A stretch of 59,322 nucleotides of DNA. It comes from Acidimicrobiia bacterium (GTDB lineage Bacteria; Actinomycetota; Acidimicrobiia; Spongiisociales; UBA5794). Shown here piece by piece: positions 45,123 to 53,081 of the stretch (within the stretch, counting starts at the first letter, position 1; each line of letters begins with the position of its first letter). The stretch covers positions 1-59,322 of the forward strand of contig JALSQW010000035.1 in NCBI GenBank assembly GCA_026985095.1, in the 5' to 3' direction. Below the pieces are notes generated by a model, which saw only the letters and a program-made list of their open reading frames with translations, made no database searches and had not been told where the DNA came from. A program made the position numbers and the translations under genes.

Positions 45123-46751
45123 ATGGACGGCACACCGACGGGAGGCGTTTCGGCTCCGGTTCGCGGCTTGGTGGCGGCCGGATTGTCGGCGCTCGTCCCC
45201 GGCGGGGGACAGTGGTACGCGGGTCGGAGGGTGAGGGCGGTCGCCGCCTTCGTCCCGTTGCTTCTCGCCGGCGTGTTCGCCGCCTCGTTGCTCCGAGGCG
45301 GCACCGTCGCCGCCGCTGCCCGGCTCGTCGACACCCGTATGCTCCTGGTCGTCGCGCTCGGTTCCCTCGCGGTCGCCCTGTGGCGGGCAGCGGTCGTCGT
45401 GGACGCCTACCGGGTCACGACCCCGCGGCGGTACCGCAGCAGCTCGCTTCCGGTCCAGATCGGCGTCGGTCTCCTGGCGGTGGTCGTCGCCGTCCCCCAC
45501 GTCGTCGGCATCGCCTACGCCTTCCGCGCCCGCCGCTTCCTCGAGACGGTCTTCACCGCCGACGATGTCGACCTGTCTCCCTCGGTCGCACCGCCCGAGG
45601 TCGGTCTCGATCCTCCGTTCCTGTTCCTGTCCCGCCAGACGACCGCGGTGGGCGCCCTCCATCGGTTCTTGCCCGGCGACGATCAGCAGGGGGCCTTCGA
45701 CGACCCCAGGCCGCTGCGATCCTTGTCGAGGTACCTGCCGCTGAAGGAACGGCTCCCGCAGGATCGACTGACGATCCTGCTGGTCGGTGGGGACGCCGGG
45801 CCTGGGCGCGAAGGGCTCCGCACGGACACGATGATCGTCATGACCGTCGACCTCGAGACCGGAGCGACGGCGTTGTTCGGACTGCCCCGGAACTTCAAGG
45901 AGGTACCGTTGCCGCCGGGCCTGCGCCGCTCGTTCATCGGCCTCGAGAAGCGGGTCAGGGAGTACGACCTGACCGACGCCGACGGCGACGGCTATCCGGA
46001 CGCGTGGACCGACCTCGATGGGGACGGCATCCCCGACGAACCGCCGTTCGAATCCTGCAAGTGCTTCCCCGACATGTTGAACAAGGTCCACCGCGAGACC
46101 GAGGACTGGACCGACCGGTACCCGAACACCCCCGATCCGGGGATGGCGGCCTTGCGCGACGTCATCTCGTACCTCATCGACCTCCCCATCGACTACTACG
46201 TGCTGGTCGACATGGGTGCCTACGTCGACCTGATCGACGCCATCGGCGGGGTCGACGTGCTCGTCGACAAGCCGATGCACGTGACAGTGTCTGCGCCGAA
46301 GGAAGGCTCACCCAAGGCGTCGATCTCGGTCGAGCCGGGATGGCATCATCTGGACGGCCTCGAGGCGCTGGCATGGTCCCGCTGGCGGCGCGGGTCATCC
46401 GACTACGCCCGCATGAAGCGGCAGCGGTGCCTCGTGCGGTCGGCGATCGCCAACGCCGATCCGCTGGATCTGTTCCGCCGCTTGCCGGCGATCCTCGACG
46501 TCCTCGAGGACTCGGTCGTCACCGACGTTCCGCTGAACGCCCTGCCCGACCTGGTGGAGCAACTGGCAGGAATCGATTTCGACGACATCACCACCGTGGG
46601 GTTCGTCCCGCCGAGGTACAACACCGGCCGAACGCCGAAGCGGTATCCCATCCCGAACGTCACCCGCATCCGGCGGACGGTCGACATGGTCCTCGCCGGG
46701 GACACGAGCCCCGGGTCGACGTCGGACGGCACCTCGGAGTGCGGCTTCTGA
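45123..46751 (+). CDS. LytR-CpsA-Psr (LCP) family protein with calcium-loop-like insert
   Basis: 542 aa. The N-terminal part has two or three hydrophobic helices plus a G-G-G-Q-W-Y-A-G-R segment reminiscent of TM2-type domains, then a further helix near 115-135. The LCP domain starts about residue 220 (L-T-I-L-L-V-G-G-D) with R-T-D-T-M-I-V-M-T and G-L-P-R-N. These enzymes transfer polymers from lipid carriers to peptidoglycan. Unusually, an Asp-rich stretch at about 283-310 (D-A-D-G-D-G-Y-P-D, then D-L-D-G-D-G-I-P-D) resembles thrombospondin-3-type calcium loops, with a C-K-C nearby, inserted inside the LCP core. Confidence 0.86.
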   Translation: MDGTPTGGVSAPVRGLVAAGLSALVPGGGQWYAGRRVRAVAAFVPLLLAGVFAASLLRGGTVAAAARLVDTRMLLVVALGSLAVALWRAAVVVDAYRVTTPRRYRSSSLPVQIGVGLLAVVVAVPHVVGIAYAFRARRFLETVFTADDVDLSPSVAPPEVGLDPPFLFLSRQTTAVGALHRFLPGDDQQGAFDDPRPLRSLSRYLPLKERLPQDRLTILLVGGDAGPGREGLRTDTMIVMTVDLETGATALFGLPRNFKEVPLPPGLRRSFIGLEKRVREYDLTDADGDGYPDAWTDLDGDGIPDEPPFESCKCFPDMLNKVHRETEDWTDRYPNTPDPGMAALRDVISYLIDLPIDYYVLVDMGAYVDLIDAIGGVDVLVDKPMHVTVSAPKEGSPKASISVEPGWHHLDGLEALAWSRWRRGSSDYARMKRQRCLVRSAIANADPLDLFRRLPAILDVLEDSVVTDVPLNALPDLVEQLAGIDFDDITTVGFVPPRYNTGRTPKRYPIPNVTRIRRTVDMVLAGDTSPGSTSDGTSECGF

Positions 46752-46754
46752 CCG

Positions 46755-47384
46755 TCAGTACGCGCAGCGGAGGCTCTCGGGGGCGCGGTTGCGGTAGGTG
46801 TCGATGAAGTCGGAGAGTTCCGTGTCGGCCCCGTCGTAGGACTTGATGCGGGTCCAGGCGGTGGCGACGACGGGAGCATCGAGCCTGCGGTTGGGGGAGA
46901 GGATGACCCGGTCGTCGAACCCGTCCACGATCTGACGGAGCGCCGAGACGGTGGCGTCGCCGACATCGGGGCGGTACCAGATGACCACCGTGCCGTGCTC
47001 GAGGGAGTGGACGGCGAACTCGGCGGGGATCTCCTGATCGAAGATGCCGCATCTCGCGGAGCTGGCGCTGTGGCTTCCGCTGGTGGGTGTGGCGGTTCCG
47101 TAGGGAACGGTCTGCCCGTTGGCGACGTGGGTGCGGCCCAGGTTCGCTTCCTTGACGACGCCGGGGAGCTCGGGGGGGACGGCCTTTCGGACGATGACGA
47201 GCCCCAACGCGCCGACGACGACCGCACCGGCGGTACCCATGGCCATCCGGCGGAGCAGGCGCTTGCGTTCGGCCCGTCTGCGTGCGTCGGCTTCGGCCTT
47301 CTTGCGTTCCTCGCGACGTGCCCGTTTCCGTGCCTGCTTGTCGGGGTCGATCGGCTTCTTCCCGGATCCCTGCCTCTTGGCCAC
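46755..47384 (-). CDS. DUF3105 family membrane-anchored protein
   Basis: 209 aa. A highly basic N-terminal 45 residues (Lys/Arg-rich cytoplasmic tail) precedes one transmembrane helix at about 48-65. The extracellular domain has Y-G-T-A-T-P-T-S-G-S-H and H-S-L-E-H-G-T-V-V-I-W-Y, the DUF3105 motifs. Function is unknown. The GTG start follows an AGGAGCAGG site. Stop lies 3 nt from the convergent LCP gene. Confidence 0.87.
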   Translation of the reverse strand: MAKRQGSGKKPIDPDKQARKRARREERKKAEADARRRAERKRLLRRMAMGTAGAVVVGALGLVIVRKAVPPELPGVVKEANLGRTHVANGQTVPYGTATPTSGSHSASSARCGIFDQEIPAEFAVHSLEHGTVVIWYRPDVGDATVSALRQIVDGFDDRVILSPNRRLDAPVVATAWTRIKSYDGADTELSDFIDTYRNRAPESLRCAY

Positions 47385-47554
47385 ACCTGCTCCTCACGCC
47401 GTCGTTCGTCGAACCGTCGGGGTGGGCAACGGTCCGTGGGCTCACGCCATTCCGGCCACGGTACCTCCGATCTTCCGGGAGGGGACGTGGAACCGCGCGT
47501 GGCCGGCTGTGACGCGATCGCCGGGGCGGGGGCGTCTCCGGGTAGCCTGCGGCC

Positions 47555-48700
47555 ATGAAGCCGTCACGCCGGTCCGAGGTCGCACCGTTCTTCGTCATGG
47601 AGATGATGAAGGCCGCCGACGAGCGGGCGTTGACGGGCGTCGAGGTGCTCCACCTCGAGGTCGGCCAGCCGACCACCGCGGCGCCCGAAGGCGTTCGGCG
47701 GGCCGCGGTGGCGGCGCTGGCCGACGATCGGCTCGGCTACACGCCGGCGCTGGGGATCGACGAGCTGAGGGAACGCATCGCCCGCTGGTACGACGAGCGG
47801 TACGGGGTGATCGTTCCGACCGATCGGGTGGCGGTGACGGTGGGCGCGTCGGGAGCCTTCGTGCTGGCTGCCATCGCCGCCTTCGACGTGGGGGCGCGGA
47901 TCGGGATCACCGCGCCGGGCTACGCGGCGTACCGCAACATCCTGTCGGCCCTCGATCTGGAGGTCGTGTCCGTCGAGGTGGATGCCACGACCCGCTTCGT
48001 CCCGACCTCCGCGCGGCTCGACGCGGCGCTTCCCCTCGATGGCCTGGTGGTGGCGTCGCCCTCCAATCCGACCGGAACGATGCTGACCCGCGATGAGCTG
48101 GCCACCGTGGTGCGCTGGTGCGCCGAACACGACGTCCGCCTCGTGTCCGACGAGATCTACCACGGCATCTCGTACGGGGCCGAGGAGGTCACCGCCGTGG
48201 AGCTGTGGGACGAGGCGATCGTGATCCAGTCCTTCTCGAAGTACTTCTCGATGACCGGGTGGCGCCTGGGATGGTCGGTCCTGCCCGAGGGGTTGGTCCG
48301 TCCCGTCGAGCGCCTCGCCCAGAACCTGTTCATCTCGGCCCCGACGTTGTCGCAGCTCGCGGCCGTGGCCGCCTTCGATTGCACGGAGGAACTGGACGAG
48401 AACGTCGTCCGCTACCGGGAGCGCCGCCGGATCCTCCTCGAGGGACTCGCCGCGGCCGGGATCGACGAGGTGGCGCCCGCCGACGGAGCGTTCTACGTGT
48501 ACGCCCGCATCGACCATCTCGGCGATGCGACGGCACTGTGCCGGCGTTGGCTCGACGAGCTGGCGATCACGGCGACACCGGGGGTCGATTTCGACCCGGA
48601 CGGCGGTCACCGGTGGGTGCGGTTCTCGTATTCGGAGTCGACCGGCCAGATCACCGAGGCGGTGCGACGCTTGGCGGCGTGGACCCGGGATCGGTCCTGA
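47555..48700 (+). CDS. Class I/II PLP-dependent aminotransferase
   Basis: 381 aa, fold type I, of the aspartate-aminotransferase superfamily. S-P-S-N-P-T-G-T, S-D-E-I-Y-H and the PLP Lys in S-F-S-K-Y-F-S-M-T-G-W-R-L-G-W identify it. The sequence is full length. The amino donor cannot be stated from sequence. The next small gene (ACT-like) begins 5 nt after its stop, suggesting amino-acid-responsive control, by inference. Confidence 0.9.
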   Translation: MKPSRRSEVAPFFVMEMMKAADERALTGVEVLHLEVGQPTTAAPEGVRRAAVAALADDRLGYTPALGIDELRERIARWYDERYGVIVPTDRVAVTVGASGAFVLAAIAAFDVGARIGITAPGYAAYRNILSALDLEVVSVEVDATTRFVPTSARLDAALPLDGLVVASPSNPTGTMLTRDELATVVRWCAEHDVRLVSDEIYHGISYGAEEVTAVELWDEAIVIQSFSKYFSMTGWRLGWSVLPEGLVRPVERLAQNLFISAPTLSQLAAVAAFDCTEELDENVVRYRERRRILLEGLAAAGIDEVAPADGAFYVYARIDHLGDATALCRRWLDELAITATPGVDFDPDGGHRWVRFSYSESTGQITEAVRRLAAWTRDRS

Positions 48701-48705
48701 ACGCC

Positions 48706-49098
48706 GTGGCGGGTGAGACCGACCTTCGCCGGATGCTGTCGTCGCTGACCGCGACGGTGAGGGAGGGGACGTACGCCGTAGCCCGAGCCGACGAGCCGGT
48801 GGCGTTGGGTGGCGGGGTCGAGGCGCTGGTGGTGGAGGACGAGGGGGTGACCGTGGTGGCCCGGATCGAGGTCGCCGCCGGCCGCGGGTGGGAGGTGGGG
48901 TTCGTGGGAAGGTGGCTGACCCTCGACGTGCACAGCTCGCTCGAGGCGGTCGGGCTGACGGCCGCGGTGTCCGCCGCCCTCGCCGAACGTGACGTCCCGT
49001 GCAACGTCCTGGCCGGCCTCGTCCACGATCATCTCCTCGTCCCGACCGATCTCGTCGACGAGGCCATCGCCGCCATCGCCGGGCTGCGGGAACCCTGA
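48706..49098 (+). CDS. ACT-domain-like amino-acid-binding protein
   Basis: 130 aa resembling small proteins of the CASTOR-like/ACT type: A-G-E-T-D-L at the N-terminus, then a first half with E-G-T-Y-A-V-A-R, and a second half with L-T-L-D-V-H-S-S-L-E-A-V-G-L-T-A-A-V-S-A-A-L-A and C-N-V-L-A-G-L-V-H-D-H-L-L-V-P. The GTG at 48706 matches the usual N-terminus; GTG 48679 inside the aminotransferase gene is an alternative. Likely a ligand-sensing protein. Confidence 0.75.
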   Translation: MAGETDLRRMLSSLTATVREGTYAVARADEPVALGGGVEALVVEDEGVTVVARIEVAAGRGWEVGFVGRWLTLDVHSSLEAVGLTAAVSAALAERDVPCNVLAGLVHDHLLVPTDLVDEAIAAIAGLREP

Positions 49099-49179
49099 AC
49101 CGGGCCATGCCCCCGTTCTCGTCCCACCCCGCGTGTAGGTTCGGATGAGGGGGACGGCGCACGCAAAGGAGACGACGCC

Positions 49180-49989
49180 ATGGCCTATCCGAATGGTCTG
49201 TTCTCGTGGACGGACATCTCACTTCCCGACCCGCGCGAGGGGAGCCGCTTCTACACGGAGCTCTTCGGCTGGGAGGCGGCCGACCAACACGGCCCTGACG
49301 ACGAGTACGTCTACACGATGCTGTCCAAGGACGGCAAGACGGTCGCCGGCCTCGGCTCGCAACCGCCCGGCGCGGCGGATCGGGGGATCCCTCCGATGTG
49401 GACCTCGTACGTGACGGTCGACGACCTCGACGCGGCCGTCGGACGGTGGACGGCGGCGGGCGGATCGGTGCCGATGGCGCCGATGGAGATCATGTCGGCC
49501 GGCAAGATGGCCGTCGTCGCCGATCCCGAAGGCGCGGTCCTCGCCCTGTGGGAAGCCGGGGTCCACGCGGGAGCGGAGCTGTTCAACGCCCCCGGCGCCA
49601 TGACCTGGAACGAGCTGAACACCCGCGACTCGGCGGCGGCGCGTCGGTTCTACGGCGAGGCCTTGGGCTGGGGGTTCGAGCTCTTCGGCGGTGGCGACGC
49701 CCCGGGCGAGTACTGGCTGATCACCGTCGACAAGCCGGCCGGCGACCCGTTGGCCGCAGACACCTACAACGGCGGCGTGCTGACGATGGACGACAACTGG
49801 CCGGCCGAAGTCCCGCCCCACTGGATGGTGTACTTCAACGTCGCCGACGTGGACGAGACGATCGAGCGGTTGAAGAACCTGGGAGGGTCGGTGTCGGTGC
49901 CGGCGTTCGATACGCCGGCGGGCCGGATGGCCGTCGTGGGCGACCCGCAGGGCGGCACGTTCTCGATCATCGCTCCGCCGACGGCCTGA
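49180..49989 (+). CDS. VOC (glyoxalase/dioxygenase fold) protein with two domains
   Basis: 269 aa with two tandem VOC modules, about 6-125 and 138-265. Both contain F-Y-(T/G)-E-(L/A)-(F/L)-G-W, and both end with (A/V)-D-P-(E/Q)-G-(A/G). Members include glyoxalases and antibiotic-binding proteins; this resembles the two-domain '27 kDa antigen'-like actinobacterial group of unknown function. AAAGGAG lies 8 nt before the ATG. Confidence 0.87.
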   Translation: MAYPNGLFSWTDISLPDPREGSRFYTELFGWEAADQHGPDDEYVYTMLSKDGKTVAGLGSQPPGAADRGIPPMWTSYVTVDDLDAAVGRWTAAGGSVPMAPMEIMSAGKMAVVADPEGAVLALWEAGVHAGAELFNAPGAMTWNELNTRDSAAARRFYGEALGWGFELFGGGDAPGEYWLITVDKPAGDPLAADTYNGGVLTMDDNWPAEVPPHWMVYFNVADVDETIERLKNLGGSVSVPAFDTPAGRMAVVGDPQGGTFSIIAPPTA

Positions 49990-50011
49990 GACGGGCGGGT
50001 CGACGGGAAGG

Positions 50012-51058
50012 TCACCCTTCGGGCCACGACCGCCCGTCGGGGAACAACCGCTCGAAGTCCTTCGGGAACATGGTGAAGGCGGGGAGCCGGTCGAGGACCC
50101 TCCCCGCCATGAGGCCCGATCGGGCGATCCCGCGGAGCGGGTCGAAGACGGTGCCGGTGCGGCGGTCGACGAGACCGTCGGCGGCCCTCTCGAGGTCGAC
50201 GACGGCGTCGCCGACCCGACGGGAGTACACGGCCCATCGGTTCGGATCGTCGGGGTCGACGACGACGGCGATCTCGATCCCGGCCACCACGTCGTCGACG
50301 ACCCCCGCGTCGCGCAGGACGGTCACGTCGTAGGAGACCACCTCGGTACCGAGGTCGACGACGATCGCCATCATCTCGAGCCCGACCGCGAGGCGCCGCC
50401 CGGGGGCGTCGAGAGCCACTGTGTCGGGATGCTGCGTCGTCCATTCCGCCCAAGTGGTGAGGGTCGACGGGACGAGGGCGAGCCGGGAACCGGTGAGGGG
50501 GCCGGCGATGGCTTCCCCGGTCGGTTGACTCCAGATCGACCCGGTGGCGTGATCCCACCAGGTCATCGCGTTGAGGTAGAGGGCTCCTTGGTTGCCGAGG
50601 ACGAGGGCCTCCCCGTCGAGTTCTCGGCGATGGACCATCGCCGTGCCGCACAGCGGTCACCACGAGACGAGGATCGGCGCCCCGTCGAGCGAGTCGATCA
50701 CCATCTCCCGCCGGTCGAGGAACCCGACCGGATAGGCCTTGGCTTCCCGTTCGCCGGCGACGCCGATGACCAAGGTCTCCGGGTCCCATCCGGCGTCGGC
50801 GGCCGAGACGAACATCGGGTCGTAGACCGGTGGGATCTGGTCTCGACCGAGAAGTGGGCGGTACCCGGCGGGGAGCGTCTCTCCGGCGCGTATAGGGTCG
50901 TACACCGCACCGGGATCGACGGTCGCCGACACGCCGCCACCGGCGATCCGCGGCGCCGAACCCGACGGCCCACCCGCCCGTCCTGCCGCGATCGCGACAC
51001 CGACGGCCGCCACCGCGACGAGGCCCAGGACGAACGTGATCTTCCGATCGGCACCCAT
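50012..51058 (-). CDS. DUF3179 family protein with in-frame TGA, candidate selenoprotein
   Basis: Read through a TGA at 50657-50659, the frame gives one 348-aa DUF3179 protein. It has an N-terminal hydrophobic anchor (about 7-26), then R-E-M-V-I-D-S-L-D-G-A-P-I-L-V-S-W, the TGA at codon 134, and P-L-C-G-T-A-M-V. The second part has Y-L-N-A-M-T-W-W-D-H-A-T-G-S-I-W-S-Q and T-T-W-A-E-W-T-T-Q-H-P-D-T. In the family the TGA position is the first Cys of W-C-P-L-C, so insertion of selenocysteine would give a U-x-x-C pair with Cys137. Both halves are in the same frame, and the downstream half has no ribosome site or signal of its own. Role of DUF3179 proteins is unknown. A nonsense mutation or sequencing error is the alternative. 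Confidence 0.75.
50625..50643 (-). promoter_or_regulatory. Candidate bacterial SECIS hairpin
   Basis: In the mRNA sense the sequence is CGGCGATG, loop GTC, CATCGCCG: a perfect 8-bp stem with a 3-nt loop that begins with G. It starts 13 nt after the TGA, with the loop 21 nt after it. Bacterial SECIS elements are described as lying just downstream of the UGA, with a short loop and a G among its first bases. The hairpin sits inside the coding frame, as expected in bacteria. Confidence 0.65.
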
Positions 51059-51263
51059 GCCCAGGCAACGCCCCCGAGCCCCTTCCGGTTCACACCCTGT
51101 CACCGATGCGACACATGAGCGCGGTCGAGGAGGTTCTGAACCATGGGGCCGATGGCCACGAGACGACGTCACCGGCCGGTCTTGCACGTCGGAGGTCATC
51201 GTGGTGCAATGGTCGTGCAGACGGTCGGGCATCCATCGTGCCCGCCACGCGAAGGGACCCGCG

Positions 51264-52139
51264 GTGATTCCTCGACGCTCTCGGTGGATCGGCGAGCACC
51301 CCCTCGTCGCCTACTTCGTGTTCGCGTTCTCGATCACGTGGATCATGATCCTGCCCTTGGCCCTGTCCGCCCACGGCCTCTTCCCCTTCGTCGTGTCCGA
51401 GCAGTGGCACTTCCTCGGTGCATCGGGACCGATCGGCGCGGCGTTCATCGTCACGGGCGTCGCCGACGGGAAGGCGGGGGTCATCGACTCGGTCCACCGG
51501 CTGACCCGACGGCGGGTCGCGGCCTCCTGGTTGCTCGTCTCTGGCCTCAGCCCCTTCGCGATGTTCGCGGTCTCGGTGCTCGCCGTCGGTCTCTTCGGAG
51601 GAACATGGCCCGCCTTCGGGGAGCTCAGGTCGGGCGAGTACGCCACTTGGGCGTGGGTCGGCGGTTCGCTGCTGTCGGCGATCGCCTACGGCGTCGGTGA
51701 GGAGGCCGGATGGAGAGGGTTCGCCCTCCCGAGGCTCCAGTACGGTCGCAGCGCGCTGCGGGCGACGTTCACCCTCTCGATCCTGTGGGGTCTGTGGCAC
51801 GTACCGATGTTCTTCTACCGGTTCGAGTTCGGTGTCGGGCAGGTCGTGGGGTTCTTCGTCGGCCTGTTCGCCGGCGCCATCTGGCTGACGTTCCTGTATA
51901 ACTCGACCGCCGGCGCGACGTCGATGGTGGCGCTGTGGCATACGGGCTGGAACATCGTCAACATCGTCGGTCTCGCCGTCTCGGTGGAGGTCGTCTCCCT
52001 GATGAGCGCCATGGTCATCGTCTTGGCGGTGATCATCGTCATCGCGGCGGGCCCGGCGCGACTGTCCCGTCGCCCCAAGCACACGATCGCCTCCACCGCT
52101 CGGCCCACCGAGCCGGACGGTCGGCGGAGCCGCCGGTGA
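51264..52139 (+). CDS. CPBP family intramembrane metalloprotease (CAAX-like)
   Basis: 291 aa with about eight hydrophobic helices. The active-site motifs are E-E-A-G-W-R-G-F, W-H-V-P-M-F and W-H-T-G-W-N, giving Glu/His metal ligands. Members process prenylated or bacteriocin-related proteins, or are simply of unknown role. GTG at 51264 is favoured by AAGGGA just upstream; the longer frame to the left overlaps the divergent DUF3179 gene. Last chromosomal gene before the integrated element. Confidence 0.86.
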   Translation: MIPRRSRWIGEHPLVAYFVFAFSITWIMILPLALSAHGLFPFVVSEQWHFLGASGPIGAAFIVTGVADGKAGVIDSVHRLTRRRVAASWLLVSGLSPFAMFAVSVLAVGLFGGTWPAFGELRSGEYATWAWVGGSLLSAIAYGVGEEAGWRGFALPRLQYGRSALRATFTLSILWGLWHVPMFFYRFEFGVGQVVGFFVGLFAGAIWLTFLYNSTAGATSMVALWHTGWNIVNIVGLAVSVEVVSLMSAMVIVLAVIIVIAAGPARLSRRPKHTIASTARPTEPDGRRSRR

Positions 52140-52157
52140 CGGCCCGGCGGCTCCGCC
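52123..52157 (+). terminator. Strong hairpin at the end of the CPBP gene
   Basis: GGCGGAGCCGCCGG (52123-52136) pairs perfectly with its reverse complement at 52144-52157 across a 7-nt loop that contains the stop codon. This 14-bp GC stem has no T run after it. It could terminate transcription from either side. Confidence 0.55.
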
Positions 52158-52198
52158 CTGGAAGCACGCGGAACCCCGTGCGCTAGGGGTTTCGTCGC

Positions 52199-52243
52199 TG
52201 GGCCCACCTGGATTTGAACCAGGGACCTCGTCCTTATCAGGGA
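52199..52243 (-). other. 3' half of tRNA-Ile(GAU), attachment site
   Basis: On the minus strand the sequence holds the anticodon loop CTGATAA (anticodon GAT), the variable region GAGGT, a complete T arm CCTGG-TTCAAAT-CCAGG, and the acceptor 3' strand TGGGCCC plus discriminator A. The D arm and 5' acceptor strand are replaced by unrelated DNA. The anticodon stem pairs at four of five positions, so the junction lies in or near that stem. This is the usual scar of integrase-mediated insertion at a tRNA 3' end. Confidence 0.82.
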
Positions 52244-52283
52244 TGATCAGGGGGTTCGGCGGTGTCCGGTGATTCGGCGAAAA

Positions 52284-52300
52284 CCCTTGCGCCGCAAGGG
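52284..52300 (-). terminator. Intrinsic terminator for minus-strand transcripts
   Basis: CCCTTGC and GCAAGGG form a 7-bp stem with a 3-nt loop. On the minus strand it is followed by TTTT (from AAAA at 52280-52283). It would stop transcripts coming leftwards from the LuxR-type gene and the toxin remnant. Confidence 0.55.
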
Positions 52301-52378
52301 ATTCTCGTGTTCATCGACTTGCGTTGATTTGCACCGTTTTTCGTTCTCGTGTGCACGCGGTCGACCGTGATCGGTCAG

Positions 52379-52602
52379 CCGATCTCGTAGCGCGGGGATG
52401 GTACGTCACCACAGCCCGCGTGCCCTCGTAGACGCCGAGGCCACGAAGACCCCCGAGCCCGACCACCTCGTCAAGACGTTGCTCCAGCAGCGCGACCGAA
52501 AGTGAACTGACGCCGATTGCGGGCCGCCTCGACGTCATGGGTGATGGGCACCCATGTCCTCCTCAGTCCAGACTCGGGAACGCGGCGAGGATCTCCCCAC
52601 TC
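52379..52602 (-). pseudogene. Remnant of a DUF433-DUF5615 toxin-antitoxin module
   Basis: Bases 52379-52535 match the toxin's 3' half at 55448-55660, with an internal deletion that removes the region equivalent to H-V-L-L-R-C-H-Q-L-E and breaks the frame. Bases about 52554-52602 match the antitoxin's 3' end at 55857-55905 (G-x-I-L-A-A-F-P-S-L). The toxin's 5' half is missing. The piece lies between the attachment site and the LuxR-type gene and looks like debris of an earlier copy. Confidence 0.7.
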
Positions 52603-52603
52603 C

Positions 52604-52900
52604 TCATCGGCCGTTCCTCCGTGTCGTTGGCGCGGCACCGCTCCGGCTGATCCTCGGGCCCGCGAGGATGTCGTCGACGGTCACGATGCCCGCGAGCGCG
52701 GCGAGCGCGACAGCCTGGGAGCGAGAACCGACTCCGAGCGCACGGTAGAGGTCGGCGATGAGACGCTGAAGGTGACGCAGGGAGTACCCCTCCTCGGTTG
52801 CCAGACGCTGGAGAGTGACCCCAGCGGCGAGGCGCTGAAGCCAACGCCGTTGCTCGACCGTGATCTGAAGCTGCGACTGCGTGCCCGCGGAGCGTGCCAT
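52604..52900 (-). CDS. Small LuxR/GerE-type helix-turn-helix protein
   Basis: 98 aa, almost entirely a LuxR C-terminal-like domain (about 15-75): I-T-V-E-Q-R-R-W-L-Q-R-L-A-A-G, then S-L-R-H-L-Q-R-L-I-A-D-L-Y-R-A-L-G-V-G-S-R-S-Q-A-V-A-L-A. There is no receiver or ligand domain. A GAGAGGAG site stands 6 nt before the ATG, which fixes the start inside a longer open frame. It is divergent from the secreted protease gene and could regulate it or the element; this is inference. Confidence 0.75.
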   Translation of the reverse strand: MARSAGTQSQLQITVEQRRWLQRLAAGVTLQRLATEEGYSLRHLQRLIADLYRALGVGSRSQAVALAALAGIVTVDDILAGPRISRSGAAPTTRRNGR

Positions 52901-53081
52901 CGAGAGCTCCTCTCCAGGTCCCGGGTTCCTTACCCGTTCTGAGTCCGGAGAGCTCCAAGCGTATCGCCTTGCTCTCGAATAGTTCGTCGAGGGGGCGTCT
53001 CTGGCTCCGGTCCGGTGGTCCGAAGACTCCCTGAAGATGTCGTAGATGCGCCAGCAGGGCCCGTGATACGTTCTCAGCGGA

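Noticed and set aside
50012-50638. Downstream half of the DUF3179 gene as a separate gene starting at its first ATG
   Set aside because: It lacks a ribosome site and the N-terminal half of the domain, and it is in frame with the upstream half through the TGA.
52199-52243. Functional tRNA-Ile gene
   Set aside because: Only the 3' half is present; the D arm and 5' acceptor strand are missing and the anticodon stem has a mismatch.
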